From Streptomyces sp. STR69 (GTDB lineage Bacteria > Actinomycetota > Actinomycetes > Streptomycetales > Streptomycetaceae): a stretch of 64,000 nt of DNA. The translations under genes were made by a program, and so were the position numbers. Shown here in pieces: positions 26,557 through 35,091 of the stretch. The notes under the pieces are model-generated. The model made no database searches. It was not told the origin of the DNA and worked only from the letters and a program-made list of their open reading frames with translations. The stretch spans positions 18,111 to 82,110 of the forward strand of contig NZ_JALJRY010000005.1 in the NCBI RefSeq assembly GCF_024519455.1, in the 5' to 3' direction. Numbering within the stretch: position 1 is the first letter of the stretch; every line of letters starts with the position of its first letter.

Positions 26557-26952
26557 ATGAACGCATCGACCCTGCACAAGACCGCCGCCGACTGCGCGGA
26601 GGAACTCCCCGGAGCACAGCTGGAGCATCCCTTCGGCCCGGAGTGGGAGGTCTTCAAGGTGCGCGGCAAGGTGTTCATGCTGATGACCGAGGTCCCCGGG
26701 CGGCCCGTCGTGATCCTCAAGGCGGACCCCGGAGAGGCCCACGCCCTGCGGGAGCAGTACAGCCACATCACTCCCGGCTACCACATGAACAAGAAGCACT
26801 GGATCACCCTGGAGAGCGGAGAAGGCGTCGACGAGGAACTCGTCAGGGAGCTCGTCACCGACTCCTATCGTCTCGTTGTCGCTCACCTGCCCAAGGCCGA
26901 GCGGCCTGTCGACCCGCACACCTACGGCACCGGCACGCGGGGGGTCCGGTGA
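26557..26952 (+). CDS. MmcQ/YjbR family protein
   Basis: 131 residues with the YjbR (DUF419) pattern: AEELPGAQLEHPFGPEWEVF, VRGKVFMLMTEVPGRPVVIL, KADPGEAHALREQY, ITPGYHMNKKHWITLE and EELVRELVTDSYRLV. It is a small cyclic-AMP-binding-like/DNA-binding-like fold of unknown role. Its stop overlaps the start of a second, truncated relative by 4 nt. Confidence 0.85.
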   Translation: MNASTLHKTAADCAEELPGAQLEHPFGPEWEVFKVRGKVFMLMTEVPGRPVVILKADPGEAHALREQYSHITPGYHMNKKHWITLESGEGVDEELVRELVTDSYRLVVAHLPKAERPVDPHTYGTGTRGVR

Positions 26953-27089
26953 GCGCGGCGGGTGAGCGGCTCCAGGGCACCGCCCGCCGGGCGGCCCTGG
27001 CCCTCCCCGACGTCAGCCACGGCTACCCCTTCACCCCGGGACTCGACGTGTACAAGGTCGCGGGGAAAGTCCAACGCTTATACAGCTGA
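26949..27089 (+). pseudogene. Second YjbR family gene, 3' truncated
   Basis: Begins at GTG 26949, overlapping the previous stop. TARRAALALPDVSHGYPFTP and GLDVYKVAGKV are the YjbR N-terminus, but after 40 residues the frame runs into unrelated sequence and stops at 27089. The break coincides with an IS256-type transposase scrap. The full gene would be about 120 residues. Confidence 0.6.
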
Positions 27090-27250
27090 GTTGTCCCACG
27101 AACGGGGCGGTGACGGGCGTCGGCTGGTGGTTCGTAACGGCTACCACCAGCTCAGAGAGGTCACCACCTCGGCCCGGAGCAGCCCAGGTCAAGGCGCGGC
27201 CCTGGCGGACCGTCACGAACCGGATACCCGGCGACTACCCCAAAGCCCTG
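27078..27250 (+). mobile_element. IS256-family transposase N-terminal scrap
   Basis: ELSHERGGDGRRLVVRNGYH followed by QLREVTTSA, then after a frameshift GAAQVKA, matches the conserved early part of IS256/mutator transposases ('ER..GR...RNGYR.R...T..G...V..PR'). About 55 residues remain, and no DDE residues or terminal repeats are visible. It truncates the second YjbR gene. 27250-27307 shows nothing recognisable. Confidence 0.55.
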
Positions 27251-27307
27251 GGTCAGGGCCAGTGGCACCGAAACAGCCCGGTTCCCAGGCGCAGGGCAGC
27301 GATACGT

Positions 27308-27883
27308 CTATCCGGAACGGGAGGCGGCGGCAGACCTCCGGGCCTGGGCGGGGCAGGTCGCGTCGCGCCCTTCGGCGCTCCAAGGTCTCTTGGCGCCTCT
27401 CGCGGTGGCCTTGATGACCACCTCCACCGATACGACGTCCGGGTCTTCGGCGTGGCGGGCGCCGGCGGCCGTGCAGACCACCTGGGCGAGGGCATCTCCG
27501 AACAGTGGTTTGACAGTGGCGGGGAAATCCGCCGGGTCGTCGAAGCGCAGCTCGATCGACACCTTGGCGCCATCGGTCCGGACCGTCGGATCCTTCTTCA
27601 GCTTCCGCAGCAGGCTGCCCATGCCCACGCTCAGTTCGGATCTGGTCGGGCCCTGGAACAACAGTCGTACGGCCGCTTCGACGCTGGGCCGCTGGGGGAT
27701 CCTGCGGGGGGCCGCGACCAGGCCGCCCTTGCCCGTGAAGTAGAGCGTGATGGTCGACCGGATACCGGTGGCGGGTTCCCCCGAGCCCACCACACCGGTC
27801 GTGGGGATGCCGCAGGCGCCGAGCAGGAGCGCCCCCGCGAGAAGAAGCAGCGCGGGCCGGACGGCCCGGTGGACAGGGCTCAC
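27308..27883 (-). CDS. GerMN-domain lipoprotein of a two-component operon
   Basis: 191 residues. The lipoprotein signal is ALLLLAGALLLGAC with Cys as the anchor residue. A GerMN-like domain follows: STITLYFTGKGGLVAAPRRI, SVEAAVRLLFQGPTRSEL and PTVRTDGAKVSIELRF. The last ~25 residues (AKRPWSAEGRDATCPAQ...) are basic and unlike the family, so the 3' end has probably been altered by the adjoining IS debris. GTG 27883 overlaps the histidine-kinase stop by 4 nt (GTGA). Third gene of a response regulator / kinase / lipoprotein operon; such lipoproteins can modulate the kinase at the outer face of the membrane. Confidence 0.7.
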   Translation of the reverse strand: MSPVHRAVRPALLLLAGALLLGACGIPTTGVVGSGEPATGIRSTITLYFTGKGGLVAAPRRIPQRPSVEAAVRLLFQGPTRSELSVGMGSLLRKLKKDPTVRTDGAKVSIELRFDDPADFPATVKPLFGDALAQVVCTAAGARHAEDPDVVSVEVVIKATARGAKRPWSAEGRDATCPAQARRSAAASRSG

Positions 27884-29382
27884 GGATGGCTCCCCTCGGC
27901 CGGTTCGGCGGGTACTGGTGGTGGCTCGTCCTGTCGCAGCGGGAGCTCTACGGTGAAGACGGCGCCGCCGTGCGCACCGTTCGCCGCCTGGATGGTGCCG
28001 CCGTGCAGGTGGACGTTCTCCGCGGTGATGGCGAGTCCGAGGCCGCTGCCCTCGGTCCTGGTGCGGGCCGTGTCCGATTTGTAGAAGCGGTCGAAGACGT
28101 GGGGCAGGACGCTTTCGGGGATGCCCGGTCCGCTGTCCAGCACTTCGATGACCGCCCGCCGCCCGTCGTCGGGGTGTTCCCACTCGAAGAGGTGCAACCG
28201 TACGGGGCGTCCGCCGTGGCGGAGGGCGTTCCCGACCAGGTTGGCGACGATCACGTCGAGGCGGCGCGGGTCGAGGCTGCCGCGGAGTGTGCCCGGCGGT
28301 GGAAGCCGTGCCTCGACCGTCTCCAGCCAGGCGCGGGAGGCGAGGGTGCGCCGGACGGAGTCCGCGAGGTCGATCTCGTCCAGGTGCAGACTGGCCGCGC
28401 CCGCGTCGAAGCGGGACATCTCCATGAGGTCCTCCACCAGGCGGGCCAGCTTGACGGTTTCCTCGCTGATGAGCCGTACGGCGGTGGCGGTGTCGGGGTC
28501 GAGATGGACCGCGTCCTCGTCGAGGATGTCGGTGACCGCGGACATGGCGGCCAGCGGGGTGCGCAGTTCGTGGGAGACGTCGGCGGCGAAGCGGCGGGCG
28601 CGTGCCTCCATGCGGCGCAGTTCTGCGACCGACTCCTCCAGCGCGGCGGCGGTCTCGTTGAAGGTGTGGGAGAGGTCGGCGAGTTCGTCGGAGCCGTTGA
28701 CGGCGAGCCGGGTGTCGAGGTGGCCCTCGGCGATGCTACGGGTGGCCCGGCGCAGCTCGCGTACCGGCCGCAGTACGCCACGGGCGGCCAGCAGTGCGAG
28801 CAGGACGGCCAAGATCAGCGCAGGCACCGTGGCGCGCTCGACGGCGGGGACCAGGGCCTGGACGTAGGCCTGTTCGGTGGTCTGCGGCACCGTCAGGAAG
28901 ACGTCGAGCCCGGACGGGTCGGACGTCGGCCGCTCCGCGGAGCCGAAGGTGACCGGCACGCCGACGACGAGTGCGGGGCTGCCGTGTGTCGTCACCCGCT
29001 GGAAGACGGTGTTCTCGCCGGAGGCCACGGCCTTGCGCAGGTCGGGCGTCAGCTGCTCGAACGGGTCCTGCGGTGAGGAGGTGGCGCTCAGGCCGCCGTA
29101 AGTGGCCAGCACGCGCCAGTTCTTCAACGGTTCGGAGCGCGCCAACTGCTGTGCGAACAGGTTCAGTTGGTTCTGGTCCGGGGGAAAGTCGAGGTCGGCG
29201 GCGAGGGTGTCGACATGGTCGCGGAACTGCCCGATCACCCCGTCCTGGCTCTGCTGGAGCACCCCCGTACGAGCTTCCCGGAACGTCAGGGCGCCGGTCG
29301 TCAGGGTGGAGACGCAGGCGACCAGCACGAAGGCCACCAGCAGCCGGCCGCGCAGGCCGCGCAGCGGCGGGGGCGCCTTCAC
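27880..29382 (-). CDS. Membrane sensor histidine kinase (AfsQ2/CseC-like)
   Basis: 500 residues. TM1 (LLVAFVLVACVSTLTTGALT), an extracellular sensor of about 150 residues, TM2 (VPALILAVLLALLAARG) and a HAMP domain (RPVRELRRATRSIAEGHLD) are followed by HisKA with FAADVSHELRTPLAAM (phospho-His). HATPase_c has NLVGNALRH (N box), VLDSGPGIP (G1) and GSGLGLAI (G2). The start overlaps the response-regulator stop by 4 nt. It is divergently placed from a lipoprotein/adaptor/ABC operon, which is a plausible target. Confidence 0.92.
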   Translation of the reverse strand: MKAPPPLRGLRGRLLVAFVLVACVSTLTTGALTFREARTGVLQQSQDGVIGQFRDHVDTLAADLDFPPDQNQLNLFAQQLARSEPLKNWRVLATYGGLSATSSPQDPFEQLTPDLRKAVASGENTVFQRVTTHGSPALVVGVPVTFGSAERPTSDPSGLDVFLTVPQTTEQAYVQALVPAVERATVPALILAVLLALLAARGVLRPVRELRRATRSIAEGHLDTRLAVNGSDELADLSHTFNETAAALEESVAELRRMEARARRFAADVSHELRTPLAAMSAVTDILDEDAVHLDPDTATAVRLISEETVKLARLVEDLMEMSRFDAGAASLHLDEIDLADSVRRTLASRAWLETVEARLPPPGTLRGSLDPRRLDVIVANLVGNALRHGGRPVRLHLFEWEHPDDGRRAVIEVLDSGPGIPESVLPHVFDRFYKSDTARTRTEGSGLGLAITAENVHLHGGTIQAANGAHGGAVFTVELPLRQDEPPPVPAEPAEGSHP

Positions 29383-30071
29383 CGTGATCTGAACTGATAG
29401 CCGAAGCCGCGCACGGTCTGTATATAGCGCGGCTGTCCCGGAGGCTCACCCATCTTGGTGCGCAGCCGTTTGACGCAAGCGTCCACCAGCCGTGAGTCAC
29501 CGTGGTAGCTGTGCTCCCAGACGGCTTCCAGCAGTTGCTGCCGGCTGAACACCTGACCGGGCGAGGCGGAGAGGGTCAGCAGGAGCCGTAGTTCGGAGGG
29601 AGCGAGGGCGACCGGTGCGCCTTGGTGGGTGACGGTCAACGCGGCCCGGTCGATGGTCAGTTCTCCATGGGTTTCCGTCTTCGGCGTGGTTCCGTCGGAG
29701 GGTGTGCCGCCGACCCGTCGAAGGACGGCACGGATACGGGCTTCGAGCACGCGGGCCTGGACGGGCTTGACGACGTAGTCGTCGGCTCCCGCTTCGAGTC
29801 CGACCACGATGTCGATGTCGTCGCCCCGGGCGGTCGCCATGATGATCGGAACCTGGTCGTCGGCCCCGCGGATGCGGCGGCACACGTCGAGCCCGGACAG
29901 GCCGGGCAGCATCAGATCGAGGACGACGACGTCCGGCCGGAACGACCGCAGCTGTTCCAGCCCGTCCTCACCCGTCCCGGCGGCGGCGACGTCGTGCCCC
30001 TGGCGGCGCAGCGCGAGTTGGACACCCTCACGAACAGCGCGGTCGTCTTCGATGAGCAGGACACGTGGCAT
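29379..30071 (-). CDS. OmpR-type response regulator (AfsQ1/CseB-like)
   Basis: 230 residues. The receiver domain has the acidic pocket (LLIEDD), phospho-Asp in VVLDLMLPGLSG, Thr in IIMATARGD and Lys in DDYVVKPVQ. The OmpR winged helix has ELTIDRAALTVTHQGAPVAL, PSELRLLLTLSASPGQVFSR, VWEHSYHGDSRLVDACVKRL and VRGFGYQFRS. The closest well-known relatives by eye are AfsQ1 and CseB of Streptomyces; the sequence does not allow choosing. ATG 30071. First gene of the leftward operon. Confidence 0.93.
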   Translation of the reverse strand: MPRVLLIEDDRAVREGVQLALRRQGHDVAAAGTGEDGLEQLRSFRPDVVVLDLMLPGLSGLDVCRRIRGADDQVPIIMATARGDDIDIVVGLEAGADDYVVKPVQARVLEARIRAVLRRVGGTPSDGTTPKTETHGELTIDRAALTVTHQGAPVALAPSELRLLLTLSASPGQVFSRQQLLEAVWEHSYHGDSRLVDACVKRLRTKMGEPPGQPRYIQTVRGFGYQFRSR

Positions 30072-30239
30072 GTGCTCAGTATCCGTACAACACCAGGCCA
30101 GGCCGGTGCTGTTACCGGACGATCACATACTCGCGGGCGGGTGGGCGGACCCGGCGTCCTGTCGCCGCCCATCGGCTGTTGCCGTTTGATCACACTCCGG
30201 GCCAGTTCCCATCACACCGCGGGTCCAGCCTCATCCACC

Positions 30240-31214
30240 ATGAACGCACACAAGAGCATGCCGAAGAGGGTCCGCGTTTCCGTGGCGACCGCCCTGGCGA
30301 TCGGCCTGCTGCCGGTCCTGGCCGCCTGCGGCGGTTCGAGCGACAAGACCGGCGCGAGCTCCGACTCCACGGCCGGCGGAGCGAACGCGGCGAACGACAG
30401 TACGACGAACGCCGACGGGGCGGTGCAGCTCACCGTCCCGGACGGCGCGGACGCCGAGACCAAGAAGACGTATATCCAGCAGAACACCCTCGCGGCCTGC
30501 ATGAAGAAGCAGGGCTTCACCTACACACCGCACGTGGTGACGGCGAGCGGCGACGACTCCTTCGCCGGGCTGGACGCGGAGGACTACGTGGCGGCGAAGA
30601 AGTCCCGGGAGAAGTACGGGTTCGGCAACTACGCCGCCGCCGTCTACCCCGACGACCCCAATGCCCCCTTCAGCAACCCCGGAGGGAAGGCGGGAGAAAA
30701 GCGGACCGACGCCGTCGCCGACGACGACGAGAAGGGTCTCACCCCCGCCCAGCAGAAGGCGTACCAGGAGGCGCTGGCGGGCCCCCAGGCCAAGTCCAAG
30801 GCGGACGAGAAGATCGGCGGCTGCGAACTCAAGGCGTCGATAGCCGTGAACGGACACGCGCTGAGCGCCGCCGAGGAGAAGAAGGCGGAGAACGCCAAGG
30901 CGGAGGCGAACCGCGCGAACGGTCTCGAGCTCAACGGCGACGCCCAACTGGTGCAGCTCGCCCAGGGGTACGCCACCTGCCTGAAGGCACAGGGCATCCC
31001 GGTCAGCACCACCCAGCCGACCGGTATGTCCGACATGGTGCGGATGGAGCAGAAGGTGCCGGAGAACCACTTCAGCATGTCCAAGGCGGAGGCGCTGCCG
31101 CTGCTCACCAAGGAGATCGACCTCTCCCTGAAGGACCTGGAATGCGGCAAGAAGTTCCGGGCCGCGTACTTCCCCAAGGAGAAGGCCCACCCGTACTACG
31201 GCGACAACGCATGA
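30240..31214 (+). CDS. Lipoprotein of unknown function, head of efflux operon
   Basis: 324 residues. The N-terminus MNAHKSMPKRVRVS with LAIGLLPVLAACGG gives a lipobox (LAAC). A Ser/Thr/Asn-rich linker and a largely helical, charged domain follow, with two Cys pairs: LAACMKKQGFTY ... GGCELK and YATCLKAQGIPV ... LECGKKF. This type recurs upstream of MacA-like adaptors in actinomycetes. Its stop overlaps the adaptor start (ATGA), so it belongs to the same export machine, perhaps as a surface sensor or ligand-binding part. Start ATG 30240 or the Met six codons on. Confidence 0.75.
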   Translation: MNAHKSMPKRVRVSVATALAIGLLPVLAACGGSSDKTGASSDSTAGGANAANDSTTNADGAVQLTVPDGADAETKKTYIQQNTLAACMKKQGFTYTPHVVTASGDDSFAGLDAEDYVAAKKSREKYGFGNYAAAVYPDDPNAPFSNPGGKAGEKRTDAVADDDEKGLTPAQQKAYQEALAGPQAKSKADEKIGGCELKASIAVNGHALSAAEEKKAENAKAEANRANGLELNGDAQLVQLAQGYATCLKAQGIPVSTTQPTGMSDMVRMEQKVPENHFSMSKAEALPLLTKEIDLSLKDLECGKKFRAAYFPKEKAHPYYGDNA

Positions 31215-32701
31215 GCCGGTTCAGCAGCCGCAAGCACCTGGGCGCGCTGGTCGGCGCGGTGGTTCTGGTCGGCGCGGGCGGCTGGATCGCCGGTACGCAG
31301 GTGCGCTCGCCCGCCGACGCCGCCGCCGCGCACACCGCGCCGAAGGCCGGCCCGGTGACCGTGGCCGTCCAGCGGCAGTCCCTTACCGCGACCGTGGTGG
31401 CGTCGGGGTCCGTCGAGTTCGCCTCGCCGCGCCCGCTCGCGCTGGCCGGCGCGGTCGGCACCGGAGCGTCCGCGACCGCCGGCGGCGAGGGCGCGGAGCA
31501 GCGGATCACCAAGGCACCGGTCGCCGGTACCAAGGTCAAGGAGGGCGACGTACTGATGGCGGTCAACGGCCGTCCGGTGCTCGCGCTGAGCGGAACCGTG
31601 CCGATGTACCGGGCGCTGGGCCCAGGTGCCTCCGGCGACGATGTGAAGCAGCTCCAGAAAGCGTTGCACCGGCTCGGATTCTTTTCCGGATCGATCAGCG
31701 GCAACTACGGCCAGGGCACCGCGGCGGCGGTCACCAGCTGGTACTCGAGCAAGGGGTACGAGGCCCAGAAGCCCAGCGCGGACGACGAGCAGCAACTGGG
31801 CCAGCTGCAGCAGGCGGTGTCCGCCGCCCAGCAGACGCTGCTCACGACCAACAGCGCGAGCAGCAGCAGCGGCGACGAAACGGAGACAGGGACAGCGGCG
31901 GGGACGGAAGCGGGCGCGAGCGGCAGTACGAGCTCGCCGAACCCGCAGTCCAGCACCGACGCACAGATCCACCAACTGCAGCTCGAATCCGCGAAGAAGG
32001 CGCTGAACATGGCGAACGCCGCGCTCAGCACCTTCCAGGCCTCCTACGGGACGAAGGTCCCGGCCGGCGAGGTCGTCTTCTTCCCGAAGCTGCCCGTACG
32101 GCTGAACAAGGTGACGGTGAAGACGGGGGACACCGCGTCCGGCCCGATCGGCACCGTGACCAGCTCCGACCTGGAGGTGCAGGCGGTCGTCCCCGGCGCG
32201 GACGCCCAACTGCTGCGGAAGGGCATGGCCGTCGAGCTGACGACGACGGACGGCAAGAAGGCGGCTGGCACGGTGTCGGCGCTCGGCGCCGACGCCGCGT
32301 CCTCGACGACCACGGCGACGGGCTCGGACGGGGACAGCGAGGGATCCACCGGGACGACCTCGGGGGACACCGGGAGCGAATCCGCCGGCACCTCCGCCAC
32401 CGACTCCTCGGCCCCGGTCCAGCTGCGGATCTCCGTACCCAACTCCGGCGAACTGGCCGACGAGGCCGAGGCCGCGGTGAAGGTGACCATCAAGATCGGT
32501 GCCTCGGACGGCAAGGTGCTGGTCGTACCGCTCGCCGCGATCCGCACCTCGTCCGACGGAAACGTCCGGGTGCAGGTCGAGCGCGGCGGCAGACTGAGCG
32601 ACGTCCATGTCACCGTCGGGCTCTCCGCGGCCGGACTCGTCGAGGTGAAGCCGACGGGCGGCACGCTGGAGCAGGGCGACAAGGTGGTGGTGGGCGAATG
32701 A
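31211..32701 (+). CDS. Membrane-fusion adaptor with peptidoglycan-binding domain
   Basis: 496 residues. A single N-terminal TM (HLGALVGAVVLVGAGGWIAG) precedes a MacA/HlyD-type half-lipoyl strand (TATVVASGSVEFASPRPLAL). A PG_binding_1 domain sits in the hairpin: YRALGPGASGDDVKQLQKAL, HRLGFFSGSISGNYGQGTAA. A coiled-coil stretch (DDEQQLGQLQQAVSAAQQTL ... LQLESAKKALNMANAALSTF), the beta-barrel parts and an acidic Ser/Thr/Gly linker follow. It links the inner-membrane permease to the cell wall. Overlaps its neighbours by 4 nt on both sides. Confidence 0.85.
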   Translation: MSRFSSRKHLGALVGAVVLVGAGGWIAGTQVRSPADAAAAHTAPKAGPVTVAVQRQSLTATVVASGSVEFASPRPLALAGAVGTGASATAGGEGAEQRITKAPVAGTKVKEGDVLMAVNGRPVLALSGTVPMYRALGPGASGDDVKQLQKALHRLGFFSGSISGNYGQGTAAAVTSWYSSKGYEAQKPSADDEQQLGQLQQAVSAAQQTLLTTNSASSSSGDETETGTAAGTEAGASGSTSSPNPQSSTDAQIHQLQLESAKKALNMANAALSTFQASYGTKVPAGEVVFFPKLPVRLNKVTVKTGDTASGPIGTVTSSDLEVQAVVPGADAQLLRKGMAVELTTTDGKKAAGTVSALGADAASSTTTATGSDGDSEGSTGTTSGDTGSESAGTSATDSSAPVQLRISVPNSGELADEAEAAVKVTIKIGASDGKVLVVPLAAIRTSSDGNVRVQVERGGRLSDVHVTVGLSAAGLVEVKPTGGTLEQGDKVVVGE

Positions 32702-33462
32702 CCCCGGGCACCGCCCCAGCCGCCATGGTTCCGACGACCGAGGGTGCCGCACCGGAGGACGACGGCGGTGACCCGGACGCCGTCATCGAACTCACCGGTG
32801 TGGAGCGGACCTTTGACTCCGAGCCCCCGGTGCACGCGCTGCGCGGTGTGAACCTGACCGTTCGGCGCGGCGAGCACCTCTCGATCGTCGGCCCTTCCGG
32901 CTCGGGGAAGTCGACGCTGCTCAACACGCTGGGCCTGCTCGACCGTCCCACCTCCGGTACCTACCGGCTCGACGGCGTCGAGACCACCGGGCTCGGCGAC
33001 CTCGAACGCACCGCGCTGCGCGGCAGTCGTATCGGGTTCGTGTTCCAGTCCTTCCACCTCCTGCCGTACCGCACCGTCGACGAGAACGTCATGCTGGCCG
33101 AGGCGTACCGCAGGCCACGCCCGGGGCTCGGCCGCGGTACCCGTCTGACCCGCGCCCGGGAGGCGCTGGACCGGGTCGGGCTCGGGCACCGGTCGGGCTT
33201 CAGGCCCGACCGGCTCTCCGGCGGCGAACGCCAACGCGTCGCCATCGCACGGGCGTTGATCAGCGATCCCGCGCTGCTGCTCTGTGACGAACCGACCGGC
33301 AACCTGGACAGCGAGAACACCCTCTCCGTGCTGGAACTCTTCGACGACCTGTGCGCCCAGGGCATGACCCTGGTGCTCATCACCCACGACGAGACGGTCA
33401 GCCGCCGCGCGGGCCAGCGGGTCCGCATCACCGACGGCCGCCTCACCCAGGAGCCCGAGTGA
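32698..33462 (+). CDS. MacB-type ABC ATPase
   Basis: 254 residues: Walker A VGPSGSGKSTLLN, Q-loop FVFQSFHLLP, signature LSGGERQRVAIARAL, Walker B LLLCDEPTGNLDS and H-loop VLITHDE. The LolD/MacB type of domain works in tripartite export of peptides or lipids and not in uptake. The N-terminal 30 residues are a variable extension. Coupled by 4-nt overlaps to the adaptor and the permease. Confidence 0.94.
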   Translation: MTPGTAPAAMVPTTEGAAPEDDGGDPDAVIELTGVERTFDSEPPVHALRGVNLTVRRGEHLSIVGPSGSGKSTLLNTLGLLDRPTSGTYRLDGVETTGLGDLERTALRGSRIGFVFQSFHLLPYRTVDENVMLAEAYRRPRPGLGRGTRLTRAREALDRVGLGHRSGFRPDRLSGGERQRVAIARALISDPALLLCDEPTGNLDSENTLSVLELFDDLCAQGMTLVLITHDETVSRRAGQRVRITDGRLTQEPE

Positions 33463-34745
33463 AACTCGCGACGAGGGGGCTGACGAGGGCGGGGACGAGG
33501 GCGAAGGCGACACCGGCCGGGACCCGCATCGAACGCCCCTGGATGGACCCCCGGGACCTGTGGACGGAAGCTCTCGCGGGCGTCATGGCCCGCCCCGTAC
33601 GGTCCGCCCTGACCACACTCGGCACCGTGCTCGGCATCACCACGCTGGTCATCACCATCGGGGTGGCCTCCACGGCCGGCAACCAGATCGTCGGCCGGTT
33701 CGACGCGCTCACCGCGACCTCGGTGACTGTGACCGTGCCGTCTGTGGCGCCCGGTTCGGACGACGAGCCACTGGTGGACTGGTCGGGGACCGACGCCGTC
33801 CGGCGGCTGGCCGGCGTGGACTCGGCCGCCGCCCTCGCCGACTCCCCACTGACCAACAGCGTCCAGGTGCGGTCCAACGACGTGAAGGCGCCCGGCGACG
33901 TCTCCGGCCAGACCCTGGCCGTGGTGGCCGCCTCGGCCGGCCTGCCCGCCGGGGTACGCGGTGCGATGACTTCGGGACGGTTCTACGACGCCGGCGACAT
34001 CGCCCGGCACGCCCAGGTGGCGGTCCTCGGCGACCAAGCGGCACGGCTGCTTGGCATCAAGCGGGTGGAGGACTCCCCGGCGATCTTCTTCCGGGGCCAG
34101 TCGTACACCGTCATCGGCATCCTCGGCGGCATCAGGCGCGAGCAGCGCCTGTCCACCGCTGTGATGCTCCCGCCCACCACCGCGGCGGACCGCCTCGGCC
34201 TGGAGGACGTCACCCAGGTACTCATCAACACCGCGCTCGGCGCGGCCCGGCAGGTGGCACGCCAGGCTCCGATCGCCCTGGCCCCCGGGCAGCAGAACTC
34301 CCTCGCCGTGGCGGCGCCGGCCGACCTGTCCAAGGCTCGAAACGGTGTCCAGAACGACGTCAACGGCCTTTTCCTCGTCCTCGGCCTGGTCTCGCTGGTA
34401 GTGGGCGCGATCGGCATCGCCAACGTCACCCTGGTGACGGTGATGGAAAGGGTCGGCGAAATCGGGCTGCGGCGCGCGCTGGGCGCCTCGCGACGACAGG
34501 TGGCCGGCCAGTTCCTCCTGGAGTCGACGACGATCGGCCTGCTCGGCGGCATCGTCGGCGCGGCCCTGGGCATCGCCGTCGTGGTGTGTGTCGCCGTCTT
34601 CAAGGAGTGGACCCCGGTCCTGGACCTGAACCTCGCCCTCGGCGCCCCGCTCGCCGGAGCCCTTGTCGGCCTGCTCGCCGGTCTCTACCCGTCGCTGCGC
34701 GCCGCCCGGATGGAACCGGTGGACGCGCTCCGGGCACCTTCCTAG
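33459..34745 (+). CDS. MacB-type ABC permease
   Basis: 428 residues with the FtsX/MacB plan: TM1 (LTTLGTVLGITTLVITIGVA), a large extracytoplasmic MacB_PCD domain (SVTVTVPSVAPGSDDEPLVD to LEDVTQVLINTALG), then three C-terminal TMs (LFLVLGLVSLVVGAIGIANV; GLLGGIVGAALGIAVVVCVA; LAGALVGLLAGLYPSLRAAR) around the conserved VGEIGLRRALGASRRQV. GTG 33459 overlaps the ATPase stop. It closes the four-gene adaptor operon. Likely substrates: antimicrobial peptides, siderophores or lipids. Confidence 0.92.
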   Translation: MKLATRGLTRAGTRAKATPAGTRIERPWMDPRDLWTEALAGVMARPVRSALTTLGTVLGITTLVITIGVASTAGNQIVGRFDALTATSVTVTVPSVAPGSDDEPLVDWSGTDAVRRLAGVDSAAALADSPLTNSVQVRSNDVKAPGDVSGQTLAVVAASAGLPAGVRGAMTSGRFYDAGDIARHAQVAVLGDQAARLLGIKRVEDSPAIFFRGQSYTVIGILGGIRREQRLSTAVMLPPTTAADRLGLEDVTQVLINTALGAARQVARQAPIALAPGQQNSLAVAAPADLSKARNGVQNDVNGLFLVLGLVSLVVGAIGIANVTLVTVMERVGEIGLRRALGASRRQVAGQFLLESTTIGLLGGIVGAALGIAVVVCVAVFKEWTPVLDLNLALGAPLAGALVGLLAGLYPSLRAARMEPVDALRAPS

Positions 34746-34844
34746 ACCGGCACCCTCCCCAAGTTTGTCAAAGCCGAATGGCCGAGGCAAAAAAAGAAAC
34801 ACCGCGTTCAGTTCGAGAAAAAGAAAAGAATGAGGAGAATTTCC

Positions 34845-34991
34845 ATGGCTATCAGCAAGATCATCACCCCCGCGGCGGCTGCCAGGCGCGCGGCGCAGGC
34901 GCGGCAGAACGCAGTCCTGGAGCGTAAGCAGCGGGCGGCCGCCCGGGCCCGCATGCTGCAGGCCGCTCGCCGTCGCCCCATCGGCGGCTGA
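34845..34991 (+). CDS. 48-residue highly basic Ala/Arg-rich peptide
   Basis: Small gene starting MAISKIITPAAAARRAAQAR and ending ARRRPIGG. Ten Arg, two Lys and one Glu give a net charge of about +11, no Cys, and an amphipathic helix is likely over residues 10-44. ATG 34845 has GAGGAG 8 nt ahead, one of the best ribosome-binding sites in the region. The 100 bp before it are unusually A-rich for this genome. It is followed by a strong hairpin and then a fused ABC exporter, and preceded by the MacAB-like operon. It resembles no peptide family known to me: without Cys/Ser-rich core or classical GG-cleaved leader it is not an obvious lanthipeptide; a leaderless bacteriocin-like or DNA/RNA-binding peptide is possible. 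Function not assigned. Confidence 0.6.
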   Translation: MAISKIITPAAAARRAAQARQNAVLERKQRAAARARMLQAARRRPIGG

Positions 34992-35005
34992 TGAATTGAC
35001 ACCGG

Positions 35006-35041
35006 AGGGCGGGCCTTCGGCATTGCGCCGGGGCCCGCCCT
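35006..35041 (+). terminator. Attenuator-like hairpin between peptide and exporter
   Basis: 10-bp perfect arms AGGGCGGGCC (35006-35015) and GGCCCGCCCT (35032-35041) around a 16-nt loop, 15 nt after the peptide stop. No long U-run. Such partial terminators give more of the peptide than of the exporter transcript. Confidence 0.6.
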
Positions 35042-35091
35042 TGATGGTTGCGCGGATTCCGCAGGCAGCGAAATGGAATGAGGGATGAACG

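Noticed and set aside
29379..30071. Naming the two-component pair afsQ1/afsQ2 or cseB/cseC
   Set aside because: Motifs fit both pairs; the expected neighbours (sigQ, or sigE/cseA order) are not present.
34845..34991. Lanthipeptide, lasso or thiopeptide precursor
   Set aside because: No Cys or Ser/Thr-rich core, and no modification enzymes nearby.
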